A DNA stretch of 7,474 nucleotides from Gammaproteobacteria bacterium UBA5338 (lineage in GTDB: Bacteria > Pseudomonadota > Gammaproteobacteria > Pseudomonadales > UBA5862): contig DHQM01000111.1 of assembly GCA_002408105.1 (NCBI GenBank), positions 1-7,474 on the forward strand, given 5' to 3'. The translations under genes and the position numbers were made by a program. Within the stretch, counting starts at the first letter, position 1, and every line of letters starts with the position of its first letter. The notes under the pieces were generated by a model. The model had not been told where the DNA came from. It was given only the letters and a program-made list of their open reading frames with translations, and searched no databases. Positions 1-7,474 of the stretch are shown one piece after another.

Positions 1-99
1 CATGTCGGTGAAAACCGCCGCGACCTTGCCGTCGAACGCGAAGGGTGCCAGGTCACTGACTGGCTGGGCGTATAGGGAGTCTTTATTGAACGAGGACAT
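1..99 (-). CDS. cmoA: Carboxy-S-adenosyl-L-methionine synthase, N-terminal fragment
   Basis: The minus strand from 99 down reads 33 codons without a stop and runs off the left edge. The translation begins MSSFNKDSLYAQPVSDLAPF and continues with FDGKVAAVFTDM. This matches the N-terminus of CmoA as I remember it (E. coli: short polar start, LFSAPIARLGDW, then FDERVAEVFPDM). CmoA makes carboxy-SAM from SAM and prephenate in the cytoplasm; CmoB uses it to form 5-carboxymethoxyuridine at the wobble base of tRNA. The SAM-binding part is outside the window, so the call rests on the N-terminal signature alone. The gene follows the lipid operon in the same direction after 105 bases and is probably separately transcribed. 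No good Shine-Dalgarno sequence precedes the ATG. Together with the gap and its own -10 hexamer, this suggests it is a housekeeping neighbour, not an operon member. Confidence 0.8.
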   Translation of the reverse strand, partial: MSSFNKDSLYAQPVSDLAPFAFDGKVAAVFTDM

Positions 100-204
100 C
101 GGCAGTCGCTTTTGGCCGGCTGCGGTCCAGCGGGTGCTCCGGGGTGCCGCGGCCAATGGAGGTTGCACCCATTATACGGGTCTGGCGTTCGCTGCTGGTG
201 TCTG
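100..204. other. Intergenic gap between the lipid operon and cmoA
   Basis: These 105 bases hold the TATAAT hexamer described above and the cmoA leader. I see no stem followed by a T-run on the minus strand after the operon's final TGA, so a classical intrinsic terminator is absent. Readthrough into cmoA or factor-dependent termination are both possible. Confidence 0.5.
171..199 (-). promoter_or_regulatory. Candidate sigma-70 promoter for cmoA
   Basis: The minus strand carries a perfect TATAAT hexamer at 176-171, between the end of the exported-protein gene and cmoA. At 17 bases spacing the -35 position (199-194) reads ACCAGC, a poor match to TTGACA, and there is no TGn extension. Transcription would start near 164, giving a leader of about 65 bases before the cmoA ATG. 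The hexamer is flanked by ACCC and GGGT, a short inverted pair that may be chance. The weak -35 leaves the call uncertain. Confidence 0.45.
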
Positions 205-921
205 TCAGTCCCCGGTTGGCTCGCCGGATACTCGGTACTCGATGCGCACGCGGTACGGTTTTCCGGTGTCTGGATCGGTGAGGTTTGACAGCCCCTCAAA
301 GCGCATCAGCTGGCGGCTGTCGGAGGCATAGGTCAGGCGAAACGGTGGCACGACCATCGACAGCAGGAAGCCAGCGGGTTCCAACACAAACTTCCGCAGG
401 CGCGTGTCGCTGTCGTCCACGGGTGTAGCCTGGAGTTCGAAGTCGTAGGTTTTGAGGCGGGCCGGCACGAGAAACTGGACCGGCAGGGTCTGGTTGTCTG
501 TAGCCAGTGCGGTCCAGTGGGACCGCACGAAGGCATCAAAGCCCGCGTCGATCACCAAGTTGGCCGCCAGCGCCACGACCCCCTGCTCGGTGCGGGCCTC
601 GGCATCCTCTCGGTAGGTCACACGGGCATGCTCTGAGTCGGTCTGTACGCGGGTGTATTCACCGAGCCTCAAGTCGTTCAGCGTGAAGCTTGGGGTCGAG
701 GTCTGCAAATCCGGGCCCAGGTACTTTTCGGCCCAGACTTCTCCCGAGGGTCCGCGGTACTCGATCAGAAACTCGGTCCGCTCGTCGGTGGGCCGGTGGT
801 GGTGCTCGGTGTAGAGGAGTTCACCGGTCTCAGCGTCGAGGGCTTCACCAATGACCCAGGGGGTGCTGGCCAAGCTGTCCTCGCCCAGCAGACACAGAGC
901 CAAACACAGGCGAAGTTTCAT
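205..921 (-). CDS. Unnamed exported protein, last gene of the operon
   Basis: This encodes 238 residues. The reading frame stays open upstream to 1119, but the real start is the ATG at 921: it overlaps the DUF2878 stop as ATGA and has AAGGAG nine bases upstream. The longer version would lie inside the DUF2878 gene and has an arginine-rich, shadow-like composition. The N-terminus (MKLRLCLALCLLGEDSLAST) looks like a short Sec signal peptide with cleavage after about Ala18. The two acidic residues late in it are unusual, and the cysteines do not form a lipobox. The mature part has no further membrane segment. Recognisable stretches are WVIGEALDAETGELLYTE near the start, VIDAGFDAFVRSHW mid-protein, FLVPARL, and YASDSRQLMRFEGLSNLTD plus VRIEYRV near the end. 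Alternating hydrophobic patterns suggest a mostly beta periplasmic or envelope protein. I recognise no named domain. Its place after a membrane protein in a lipid-modification operon suggests an envelope role, perhaps lipid contact; that is inference. Confidence 0.85.
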   Translation of the reverse strand: MKLRLCLALCLLGEDSLASTPWVIGEALDAETGELLYTEHHHRPTDERTEFLIEYRGPSGEVWAEKYLGPDLQTSTPSFTLNDLRLGEYTRVQTDSEHARVTYREDAEARTEQGVVALAANLVIDAGFDAFVRSHWTALATDNQTLPVQFLVPARLKTYDFELQATPVDDSDTRLRKFVLEPAGFLLSMVVPPFRLTYASDSRQLMRFEGLSNLTDPDTGKPYRVRIEYRVSGEPTGD

Positions 922-1433
922 CTGTGGGTACTCCTTGTTGTAGCTCTGATCGGGGCGGAACGGTGGGCGAGGGCGCTCAATATCGGCAAAATCAAACTCC
1001 ACGTCAGCGACAGCACGACCAGCGCGATCCAGGGGGCGGTGCTCCAGGTGGCCTCTCCCAAGGCGACGCCGCTCCAATAGGCGAATGGGCCGGCGACCGC
1101 GCCGATCGGCGCACGCCAACGGCCCAGGGCCTGCAGCCAGCGCAGGCTGTGGTTGAGCGATGTGGCAAACAGTGCCCAGATTCCAAGCATCCAGAATGGC
1201 GGAAATGCATGGCCATGGCCGAAGTCGATCAGTCCTGTTCGCATCAAAAGGGCATCCAATGAGGCGCCGCAGGCAAGGCTGGCGAGCACCACAGGAAGAT
1301 CACGCAGGCCGCGGTCTATCAGGGTGAAATGCACTGCCAGCGCCACTGCAGCCGTGGCCGGCGCCCAAGTTGGCTGGGTGACGCACAGCAGCCAACCGAC
1401 CTGGAACAGCACCGCGTTGAGCAGGATCGCCAC
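918..1433 (-). CDS. DUF2878 family integral membrane protein
   Basis: This 171-residue hydrophobic protein begins with GTG at 1433. An in-frame TAG at 1448-1446 leaves no earlier usual start, so the GTG is well supported, although its Shine-Dalgarno is weak. The opening MAILLNAVLFQVGWLLCV resembles the LLxFxLFQxGWxxCV start I associate with DUF2878. Hydrophobic segments suitable for membrane spanning lie at about residues 5-24, 25-38, 46-62, 80-95, 111-127 and 131-154. Small polar patches (DRGLRD, DFGHGHAFPPFW) lie between them, and a basic tail (APIRATTRSTHR) follows. It would sit in the inner membrane. The family's biochemical role is unknown. It is repeatedly found beside CFA-like synthase genes, which fits membrane lipid modification. 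The gene starts 16 bases after the methyltransferase stop, and its TGA overlaps the next ATG by four bases. Confidence is high for a real membrane protein and good for the family name. Confidence 0.88.
   Translation of the reverse strand: MAILLNAVLFQVGWLLCVTQPTWAPATAAVALAVHFTLIDRGLRDLPVVLASLACGASLDALLMRTGLIDFGHGHAFPPFWMLGIWALFATSLNHSLRWLQALGRWRAPIGAVAGPFAYWSGVALGEATWSTAPWIALVVLSLTWSLILPILSALAHRSAPIRATTRSTHR
931..936 (-). promoter_or_regulatory. Ribosome binding site deciding the exported-protein start
   Basis: AAGGAG on the minus strand lies nine bases upstream of the ATG at 921, inside the DUF2878 coding end. It supports the short 238-residue form over the longer open frame beginning at 1119. 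Confidence 0.65.
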
Positions 1434-1449
1434 AGGTTCAGTCCACTAC

Positions 1450-2733
1450 TCAGCACGCCGGACGGCGCTCAGGGCCGGCCAGGAGCAAGTGGGACACGCC
1501 AATGCTGCGTTCAGCGAAGCCGCCTTCGCAGTAGCTCAGATAGTACTCCCACATGCGTTTGAACCGTCGGTCGTAGCCCAGTGCCGCGATGCTGTCCCAG
1601 TTGGCCAGGAACCGCGTCCGCCAGTCACGCAGGGTGCGTGCGTAGTGGGCGCCGAAATCCTGCAAGTAGATGGCGCTCAGTCGGCTGTGGTCACGCAGGC
1701 CTGACAGCAGGGGGGTGTGCGCAGGTAGACATCCACCAGGAAAAATATAGCGCTGAATGAAGTCCACGCTCGTGCGGGCGTTGTCGTACAGGCGGTCGTC
1801 GATGGTGATCGCCTGAATCAAACAGAGTCCATTCGGCTTCAATAGGGCATCGAGCTGGCGAAAGTACGCGGGAAAGAACTCGGCCCCGACTGCTTCAATC
1901 ATCTCCACAGAGACCAGTTTGTCGAACTGGCCGGTCAGGTCACGGTAGTCTTGGCGCAACACCTCGATCTTGTGTGAAAGGCCTGCCATCTCAACCCGTT
2001 GCTTGGCGTACCTGTACTGGTCCTCCGAGATGGTTGTGGTGGTGACCCGACATCCGCTGTGGTGTGCCGCATAGACCGCCAGACCACCCCAGCCAGTGCC
2101 GATTTCGAGCAGGTGGTCGTCGGGCGATAGTTCAAGCAAATCGCAGATGCGCTGCAGCTTGTGGAGTGCAGCTTCTTCCAGGGTGCTGTCCGGGCGTGGA
2201 TAGATGGCGGATGAATACATCATGCTGGGGTCGAGAAAGCGGCTGAACAGGCCGGCGCCAAGGTCATAGTGGGCAGCAATGTTGCGCCTGGACCCCGGGC
2301 GGCTGTTGGCGTTTCGGTTGTGGCGGGTTCGGTTGAGGCGCTGGCGAATGCGCGACAGGCCGCCTTCGGCGCGTTGCATCATGGCTTGGTTGCGCACGAA
2401 CAGGCGTACAACAGCCGTCAGGTCCGGGGAAGACCAGTGCCCATTCATGTAGCCTTCGGCTGCGCCCACTGTTCCGCCGCTGACCAGACCGCTCCAAGCT
2501 TGGCTGTGGTGAACGAGAATTTGGGCCTGCAGGGATGCGGAGGGGTCACCGAACTGCAGCCTGCTCCCGTCCCCATCAACCACAACCAACCGCCCGATCT
2601 CCAGGCGCTGCAGCAAGCGAATGGCCAGCCAACGGGCGAAAGTGTCAAACATCGAAGGCTTCGAACTCGTTTCGGTGTCGTGCTTGACACATTTGGTGGT
2701 CGACATCGTGTCGTTCTCCGTCGCTTGGGTCAT
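1450..2733 (-). CDS. CFA-synthase-like SAM-dependent fatty-acyl-phospholipid methyltransferase
   Basis: This 427-residue protein has the two-part layout of cyclopropane-fatty-acyl-phospholipid synthases: an N-terminal region to about residue 150 and a Rossmann methyltransferase domain after it. Clear family motifs are HYDLGAGLFSRFLDPSMMYS (155-174), the SAM loop LEIGTGWGG (209-217), TTTTIS (231-236), QDYRDL (261-266), SVEMIEAVG (275-283), FIQRYIFPGGCLP (325-337), and YYLSYCEGGF near the end. The family transfers a methyl or methylene group from SAM to the double bond of acyl chains already in membrane phospholipid. Aligned by eye with E. coli Cfa, Glu239, Ile268 and Tyr317 are kept (Glu280, Ile309, Tyr364). 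Cys139 is Ser175 (TCC), His240 is Ala281 and His266 is Gln307. The altered bicarbonate site makes a non-cyclopropane product, such as a methylated unsaturated chain, plausible. The ATG overlaps the DUF1365 stop as ATGA and has GGAAG close upstream; Met10 with GGAG nine bases upstream is an alternative start. I leave the symbol blank because cfa would imply the product. Confidence 0.95.
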   Translation of the reverse strand: MTQATENDTMSTTKCVKHDTETSSKPSMFDTFARWLAIRLLQRLEIGRLVVVDGDGSRLQFGDPSASLQAQILVHHSQAWSGLVSGGTVGAAEGYMNGHWSSPDLTAVVRLFVRNQAMMQRAEGGLSRIRQRLNRTRHNRNANSRPGSRRNIAAHYDLGAGLFSRFLDPSMMYSSAIYPRPDSTLEEAALHKLQRICDLLELSPDDHLLEIGTGWGGLAVYAAHHSGCRVTTTTISEDQYRYAKQRVEMAGLSHKIEVLRQDYRDLTGQFDKLVSVEMIEAVGAEFFPAYFRQLDALLKPNGLCLIQAITIDDRLYDNARTSVDFIQRYIFPGGCLPAHTPLLSGLRDHSRLSAIYLQDFGAHYARTLRDWRTRFLANWDSIAALGYDRRFKRMWEYYLSYCEGGFAERSIGVSHLLLAGPERRPAC

Positions 2734-3508
2734 GGTTCTTCCGGTGTGGGTGATTCAGCCTTCTCTGGCTTGTGGTGGCTGTACAGCGTTGCACCCTTTC
2801 TCCACAGCGCGAACGCCTGCCGGTAGATGCGCCATCTGACCGCAAGGTTGCGGTGCGGCATCTGCAGCAGGTAGGCGCTTGCACTGCGGGCGTTGATCGG
2901 TGAACGCTGGAGACTGAGCCTGGCGCGAAAGTGGAGACTTTCCTGGTGCCAGTTCTCGATGGTGACGCGGTGCGTCTCCCCTGGGTCGGTGGTGTGCATC
3001 CGGTACGTCATCGCCATGGGATTGAACGGAGACACGTGCAGGGCCTTGCTGAAGTGGTGGGTCTTCGCTGGCCCATCTTGCAGGGCCACCACATAACTCT
3101 GGCGCTCGCGCCAGGGGGTGTTGGTGACTTCGGCGACCCAGTGGGTCGGACGGCTACCGGTGGCGTCGAAGCAGTAGTAGAAGGTGACAGGGTTCATCAA
3201 GGTGCCGAAGTAGCGCAGGTTGGTGAGCATTCGCACCGGCCCCGAAGGGCGTGACCCGGTCGTTATTGCCACCCGGTCACGCACCGCGTCGGCGAGAGGG
3301 TGGTGGGGGTCGCCCAAGAAATCACTGCGGCGCAGCCAGGCCGGTGCAGGTCGGCGCATTGACCAACCCGGCAGGCGAGCCAACAGCATTGGGGCCTCGT
3401 CGAGGTCGAGGTAGAGCATCCCCGACCGGTACGCAAAACGGTGGGCCACCGGGGTGAAGCGCTCGTGCGCGAGCTCACCGAAATACAGTGCGCTGGCTGG
3501 CACAGGGC

Positions 3509-3512
<4 letters not shown>
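2730..3512 (-). CDS. DUF1365 (COG3496) family protein
   Basis: The protein has 260 residues, the usual length for the family, and starts with GTG at 3512 within a GTGA overlap with the preceding flavoprotein stop. A strong GGAGGT lies five bases upstream of that GTG. Family signatures are HERFTPVAHRFAYRSGMLYL (16-35), NLRYFGTLMNPVTFYYCF (98-115), EVTNTPWRERQSYV (128-141) and KALHVSPFNPMAMTY (156-170). The C-terminal tail is charged and proline-rich. There is no signal peptide or clear membrane span, so it probably acts in the cytoplasm or at the inner membrane surface. The biochemical function of DUF1365 is not established to my knowledge. It is genetically tied to COG2907 flavoproteins and CFA-like methyltransferases in many proteobacteria, exactly as here, and I infer a role in acyl-chain modification. 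Its stop overlaps the methyltransferase ATG by four bases, so the two are probably made together. Confidence 0.95.
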
Positions 3513-4767
<1,255 letters not shown>

Positions 4768-4771
<4 letters not shown>

Positions 4772-5553
4772 GGTGGAGAGGCGCCTTCGTCGGGTTTGCG
4801 CACAGTGGGTTGGAGTAGGCGGGCGCGCCATTTTGGTGGCAAGTGGCGCAGCGCACGCAGCGGCCAGGTGAGGCGCTTGGGAAAATCGATGACGGCGCGG
4901 TGTCGTTCCAGTCCGCGTCGGATGAGGGTCGCGGCTTGCTCGGTGCTGAGCATGGCAGGCATCGGGAAGTCGTTGACGGCTGTCAGGGGGGTGTCCACAA
5001 AGCCCGGGTTGATGACACAGACGTCAATGCCCTCCGCCCACAAGTCGACCCGCAGGCCCTCCATCAGGTACTGCACTGCGGCCTTCGAAGCACCGTAGGC
5101 CTCCGCACGGGTCAGGGCGAGGTAGGCGGCGCTGCTTGCCACCGCGGCCAGTACCGGTCGGTGCCGGGCTCCGCGTATGCGGCGGCCGGCACGCAACAAA
5201 GGCAGTGCCTGCTCGATGCAGTTCACCGTGCCCTGAAAGTTGGTGCGCATGACCCGTTCGAACAGCTCGGAATCCCAGTCGGCGGCGTCCACGTATTCGC
5301 AGGTTCCGGCGTTGAGTACCACAACATCAAGGTGTTCGAATCTGGCACGGATCTGTGTGCCAGCATGGGCAAGCGCCTGGCGGTCGGTTGTGTCGGTCGG
5401 AAAGACCTGCACCTGGCCTGGGTAGCGGGCGGCCAGCGCCTGAAGCGACGCTTCGCTGCGGGCCGAAACCGCGACCTCGTGGCCTTGGCCAGCCAGTTGC
5501 TCGGCCAAGGCCTGACCGATCCCGGAACTTGCGCCTGTGATCCAGTATTTCAT
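4768..5553 (-). CDS. Short-chain dehydrogenase/reductase (SDR)
   Basis: This is a classical SDR of 261 residues if started at the ATG at 5553. An in-frame ATG at 5565 adds MERS and overlaps the previous stop as TGATG. I prefer 5553 because GGAG sits six bases upstream of it, the upstream ATG has no Shine-Dalgarno sequence, and SDRs usually begin a few residues before the glycine motif. Motifs are TGASSGIG (6-13) for NAD(P) binding, LNAG (80-83), Asn105, the catalytic Ser140/Ser141 and YGASK (Tyr153, Lys157), and NPGFVDTPL (182-190). Ala-Arg after the second strand (SARSEAS) leans toward NADPH, a weak inference. It would oxidise or reduce an alcohol or ketone in the cytoplasm. The substrate is unknown, and the operon suggests an intermediate on or derived from a fatty acyl chain. 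The tail is basic and proline-rich, possibly membrane-associated. Its stop overlaps the flavoprotein ATG by four bases. Confidence 0.95.
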
Positions 5554-5559
5554 CGACCG

Positions 5560-5563
5560 CTCC
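5560..5563 (-). promoter_or_regulatory. Ribosome binding site favouring the second SDR start
   Basis: GGAG on the minus strand lies six bases before the ATG at 5553 and overlaps the first possible start codon at 5565. It argues that the SDR begins at the second methionine. Confidence 0.5.
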
Positions 5564-5564
5564 A

Positions 5565-5999
5565 TCAGTTGGGTTCGCTCAACCGGTTCCGAATCCAGCG
5601 TACCACCGGCCCCACGACCGGCAGCTGCGCATACAGGAGGTCCGCGCCATCGAAGTAGTCGCGATGCGCGTGCACGCGGCCTTGTTCATCGAACTGGAGG
5701 AGAGAAATACCGGGCACCATGACCGGTCGGCCGCGGTTGAGGCGTGGATGGACGAGGTTGAGCATCCACTCCAGGCAAACCAGTGGTGGTTCCGCCACCC
5801 TTCTCTTAAACGTGAACTGGATGTGTTCGACGTTCGCGTAACTTGAGCGCAGATAGGCTTTGAATGCTGTCCGTCCCTGACAGCGGTGAAAGGGATCGGC
5901 AAACTGGACTTGCTCTGTATAGAGGGGGTCCAGGATGTCCACGTTGTGTGCCCGAAGGTGGGTCCAGGCGTGTTGAAAGGCCGCGATGTGCTTATCCAT
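5565..5999 (-). CDS. SnoaL/NTF2-like family protein
   Basis: This 144-residue protein has the size and pattern of a single NTF2-like cone domain. An N-terminal helix (FQHAWTHLRAHN) is followed by LYTEQVQFADPFHRCQG (27-43), a typical NTF2 stretch, then the helix TAFKAYLRSSYANV. Beta strands follow (CLEWMLNLV, PGISLLQFDEQGRV), with HRDYFDGADLLYAQLPVVGP (112-131) and a basic end. Asp35 with the following PFH, and HxDYFD, could line a pocket. Members include SnoaL-type cyclases, ketosteroid-type isomerases and hydratases, as well as non-catalytic proteins, so no reaction can be assigned. The last region, ending YAQLPVVGPVVRWIRNRL, resembles homologues I recall beside SDR and COG2907 genes. The ATG lies inside the end of the photolyase gene (8-base overlap) with only a weak GAG upstream, so translation is probably coupled to phr. 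Its TGA shares one base with a possible SDR start. No signal peptide is present. Confidence 0.9.
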   Translation of the reverse strand: MDKHIAAFQHAWTHLRAHNVDILDPLYTEQVQFADPFHRCQGRTAFKAYLRSSYANVEHIQFTFKRRVAEPPLVCLEWMLNLVHPRLNRGRPVMVPGISLLQFDEQGRVHAHRDYFDGADLLYAQLPVVGPVVRWIRNRLSEPN

Positions 6000-7449
6000 T
6001 GGCGCTCACTGTGGCTGATTTTGCGTTGGAATAGAACTCGAGGGCGCGCTGCCTCGCGTCCGTCAAATCGCAGATGGGCTGTGGGTAGCCGCGTCGGTGC
6101 AGCGCCTCTGCGCCGAGCCGCCAAGGCTCCAAGACGTCCGCGCCGGTCAGGCCATCCAATTCGGGCAGCATGGTCCGCACGAACACCCCCTCGGGGTCGA
6201 AGCGTTTGGCCTGGCGCACCGGATTGAACACGCGAAAATAAGGCGCGGCGTCGGTGCCTGTTCCAGCACACCACTGCCACCCGCCGTTGTTGGCCGAAAA
6301 GTCTGCATCCACAAGGTGGTGGATGAAGTGACGCTCACCAAGTCGCCAGTCAACCAGCAACTGCTTGCTCAAGAACATGGCGCACACCATGCGCAAGCGG
6401 TTGTGCATCCAGCCGGTCTGCTGCAATTGGCGCATCCCGGCATCCACCAGGGGAATGCCGGTTCGGCCTTGTTGCCATGCAGCAAACGCCGACTCGTTGT
6501 CGGGCCAGCGCCAGTCGGTCGTCGGATTGAATGGCCGGTGTTGGCTCACGTGATCGAATGAGGTGGCAATTTCGCGGTAGAACTCACGCCAGATGAGTTC
6601 GTTGACCCAGGCCGTCACCCCGGGGTTGCCGGATTGCAGCTCCCCCTGGTTGTGCGCCAAGACCGCCCGCAGGCAAGCGCGGGCCGAAATGAGTCCGAAG
6701 TTGAGGTATGGCGAGAGCACGCTGGTCGCCTCGCCCGCTGGCAGGTCGCGGCGCTGGTGGTACCTGTCGATGGCGCGCTCAACGAAGGCTGCCAGGCGCC
6801 GGTTGGCTTCAGACTCGGTGGCTGGCCAGGCCGAGGGGTCAGTGAGTGTGGGTGAAAAGCCCGGCAGAACGCGGGGGACGGGCTCACTGCCTGCTTGCGG
6901 TGGGTCCATGGGGCGTGGGCTTGGGACCTGTTCGACGCCCGTCGGGTTTTGAACCACCTGGGCCAGCCAGGCCCGCTTGAAACTGCTGAAGCGCCGGTGG
7001 GGCTGGTCTGAGCCGGTGCGGAGGGTCCCGGCAGGGACGATGCGCTCGTCATCGTACAGGTGCCACTGAATACCCGCTGCGCGCAGTTGTGTTCCCACGT
7101 CCTGATCGCGGCGGCGTTCGTTCAGGGGCGGCTCGGCGTGGGCGTAAACTGCGGACGCCCTGACCTCTCGGGCGACCTGCAAGATCGCGGTCGGCGCGTC
7201 GGCGAAGCGGGGTGCGGCGCGCACCTGCAGCGAAACGCCGAGGGCGCGTAGGGAATGCTGCAGCGATGCCAGGGCACGCAGCATGAAGTCGATCTGGTTT
7301 CCCCCGACCCCATGGCTGCGCCACTGCTCGGCCGAGATCAGAAAGACCGCCTCCACCTGCCGATGGTTTCGGGCGGCCTCACTCAGGGCGCGGTGGTCGT
7401 GGGTGCGCAGGTCGCTGCGGTACCACAGCAACCCGACAGTGTGATTCAT
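5992..7449 (-). CDS. phr: Class I CPD deoxyribodipyrimidine photolyase
   Basis: This 485-residue protein splits UV-induced cyclobutane pyrimidine dimers in DNA using light, FADH- and an antenna pigment. The N-terminal alpha/beta antenna domain begins LLWYRSDLRTHDHRALSEA. EPPLNERRRD (106-115) aligns with the E. coli methenyltetrahydrofolate-contacting Asn108-Glu109, suggesting a folate antenna. The FAD domain has ATSVLSPYLNFGLIS (241-255), NELIWREFYR (283-292), TGWMHNRLRM (345-354), and DADFSANNGGWQW (381-393) followed by GTGTDAAPYFRVFNP. The electron-transfer tryptophans of E. coli (306, 359, 382) align with Trp315, Trp368 and Trp391. Trp287 matches the dimer-contacting Trp277, and Asn387 matches the flavin N5 residue Asn378. 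Nothing essential is missing, so it should be active. It is the first complete gene of the operon in the window, which suggests that light or photo-oxidative stress controls the whole set. The ATG lacks a good Shine-Dalgarno sequence. Confidence 0.97.
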   Translation of the reverse strand: MNHTVGLLWYRSDLRTHDHRALSEAARNHRQVEAVFLISAEQWRSHGVGGNQIDFMLRALASLQHSLRALGVSLQVRAAPRFADAPTAILQVAREVRASAVYAHAEPPLNERRRDQDVGTQLRAAGIQWHLYDDERIVPAGTLRTGSDQPHRRFSSFKRAWLAQVVQNPTGVEQVPSPRPMDPPQAGSEPVPRVLPGFSPTLTDPSAWPATESEANRRLAAFVERAIDRYHQRRDLPAGEATSVLSPYLNFGLISARACLRAVLAHNQGELQSGNPGVTAWVNELIWREFYREIATSFDHVSQHRPFNPTTDWRWPDNESAFAAWQQGRTGIPLVDAGMRQLQQTGWMHNRLRMVCAMFLSKQLLVDWRLGERHFIHHLVDADFSANNGGWQWCAGTGTDAAPYFRVFNPVRQAKRFDPEGVFVRTMLPELDGLTGADVLEPWRLGAEALHRRGYPQPICDLTDARQRALEFYSNAKSATVSANG

Positions 7450-7474
7450 GGGGTCTGCAATCCATCCGTATATT

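Noticed and set aside
132..170. Possible leader hairpin for cmoA: GGGTGC at 132-137 and 142-147 (plus strand) with inverted GCACCC at 165-170.
   Set aside because: The 165-170 arm falls between the -10 hexamer and the expected transcription start, so it would not be in the cmoA transcript, and no T-run makes it a terminator.
892..921. Lipoprotein signal in the exported protein because of Cys6 and Cys10.
   Set aside because: The residues before each cysteine (KLRL and LAL) lack the small residue required at the -1 lipobox position; an ordinary Sec signal fits better.
922..1119. The 66-codon upstream extension of the exported-protein frame.
   Set aside because: It lies wholly inside the DUF2878 gene, is rich in arginine and proline like an out-of-frame shadow, and would bury the signal peptide; the ATG at 921 has its own AAGGAG.
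4843..5658. A 271-codon open frame on the plus strand.
   Set aside because: It is antisense to the well-supported SDR and NTF2-like genes, has no recognisable motif, and long antisense frames are expected in GC-rich coding DNA.
5579..6280. A 233-codon minus-strand frame spanning the phr end and the NTF2-like gene.
   Set aside because: It overlaps both supported genes in another frame and is a low-complexity Arg/Ser/Pro-rich translation typical of a shadow.

Overview
The window looks like a chromosomal segment of a high-GC gammaproteobacterium. The taxonomic pointers are a cmoA start at the left edge (carboxy-SAM tRNA modification, typical of this class), the gene order, and protein sequences close to gammaproteobacterial family consensus. 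I cannot name a genus. No mobile element, RNA gene, CRISPR array or long gene-free stretch is visible.

Every supported gene lies on the minus strand. Read in the direction of transcription, from high to low coordinates, the order is: class I DNA photolyase (phr), SnoaL/NTF2-like protein, short-chain dehydrogenase, FAD-dependent COG2907 oxidoreductase, DUF1365 protein, cyclopropane-synthase-like SAM methyltransferase, DUF2878 membrane protein, and an unnamed exported protein. These eight genes form one compact block. Six of the seven junctions overlap by 1, 4 or 8 bases, and the other gap is 16 bases, so they are almost certainly one translationally coupled operon. Its promoter lies beyond the right edge. 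After a 105-base gap that carries a perfect TATAAT hexamer, the first 33 codons of cmoA run off the left edge.

In related bacteria, combinations of photolyase, COG2907 flavoprotein, DUF1365, CFA-like methyltransferase and SDR/NTF2 proteins are known from light- or singlet-oxygen-responsive regulons: the RpoE-ChrR regulon of Rhodobacter and LitR-linked clusters in other proteobacteria. The sensible reading is a photo-oxidative stress module. Photolyase repairs UV-damaged DNA, and the remaining enzymes modify unsaturated acyl chains of membrane phospholipids, with a membrane protein and an exported protein possibly handling an envelope step.

The most informative single observation concerns the methyltransferase. 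It keeps the SAM loop and the general CFA fold, but two bicarbonate-site residues of E. coli cyclopropane synthase are replaced (Cys139 by Ser, His266 by Gln). This suggests the product is not simply a cyclopropane fatty acid. The terminal 238-residue exported protein and the DUF2878 protein have no known function and are the least described parts of the system.
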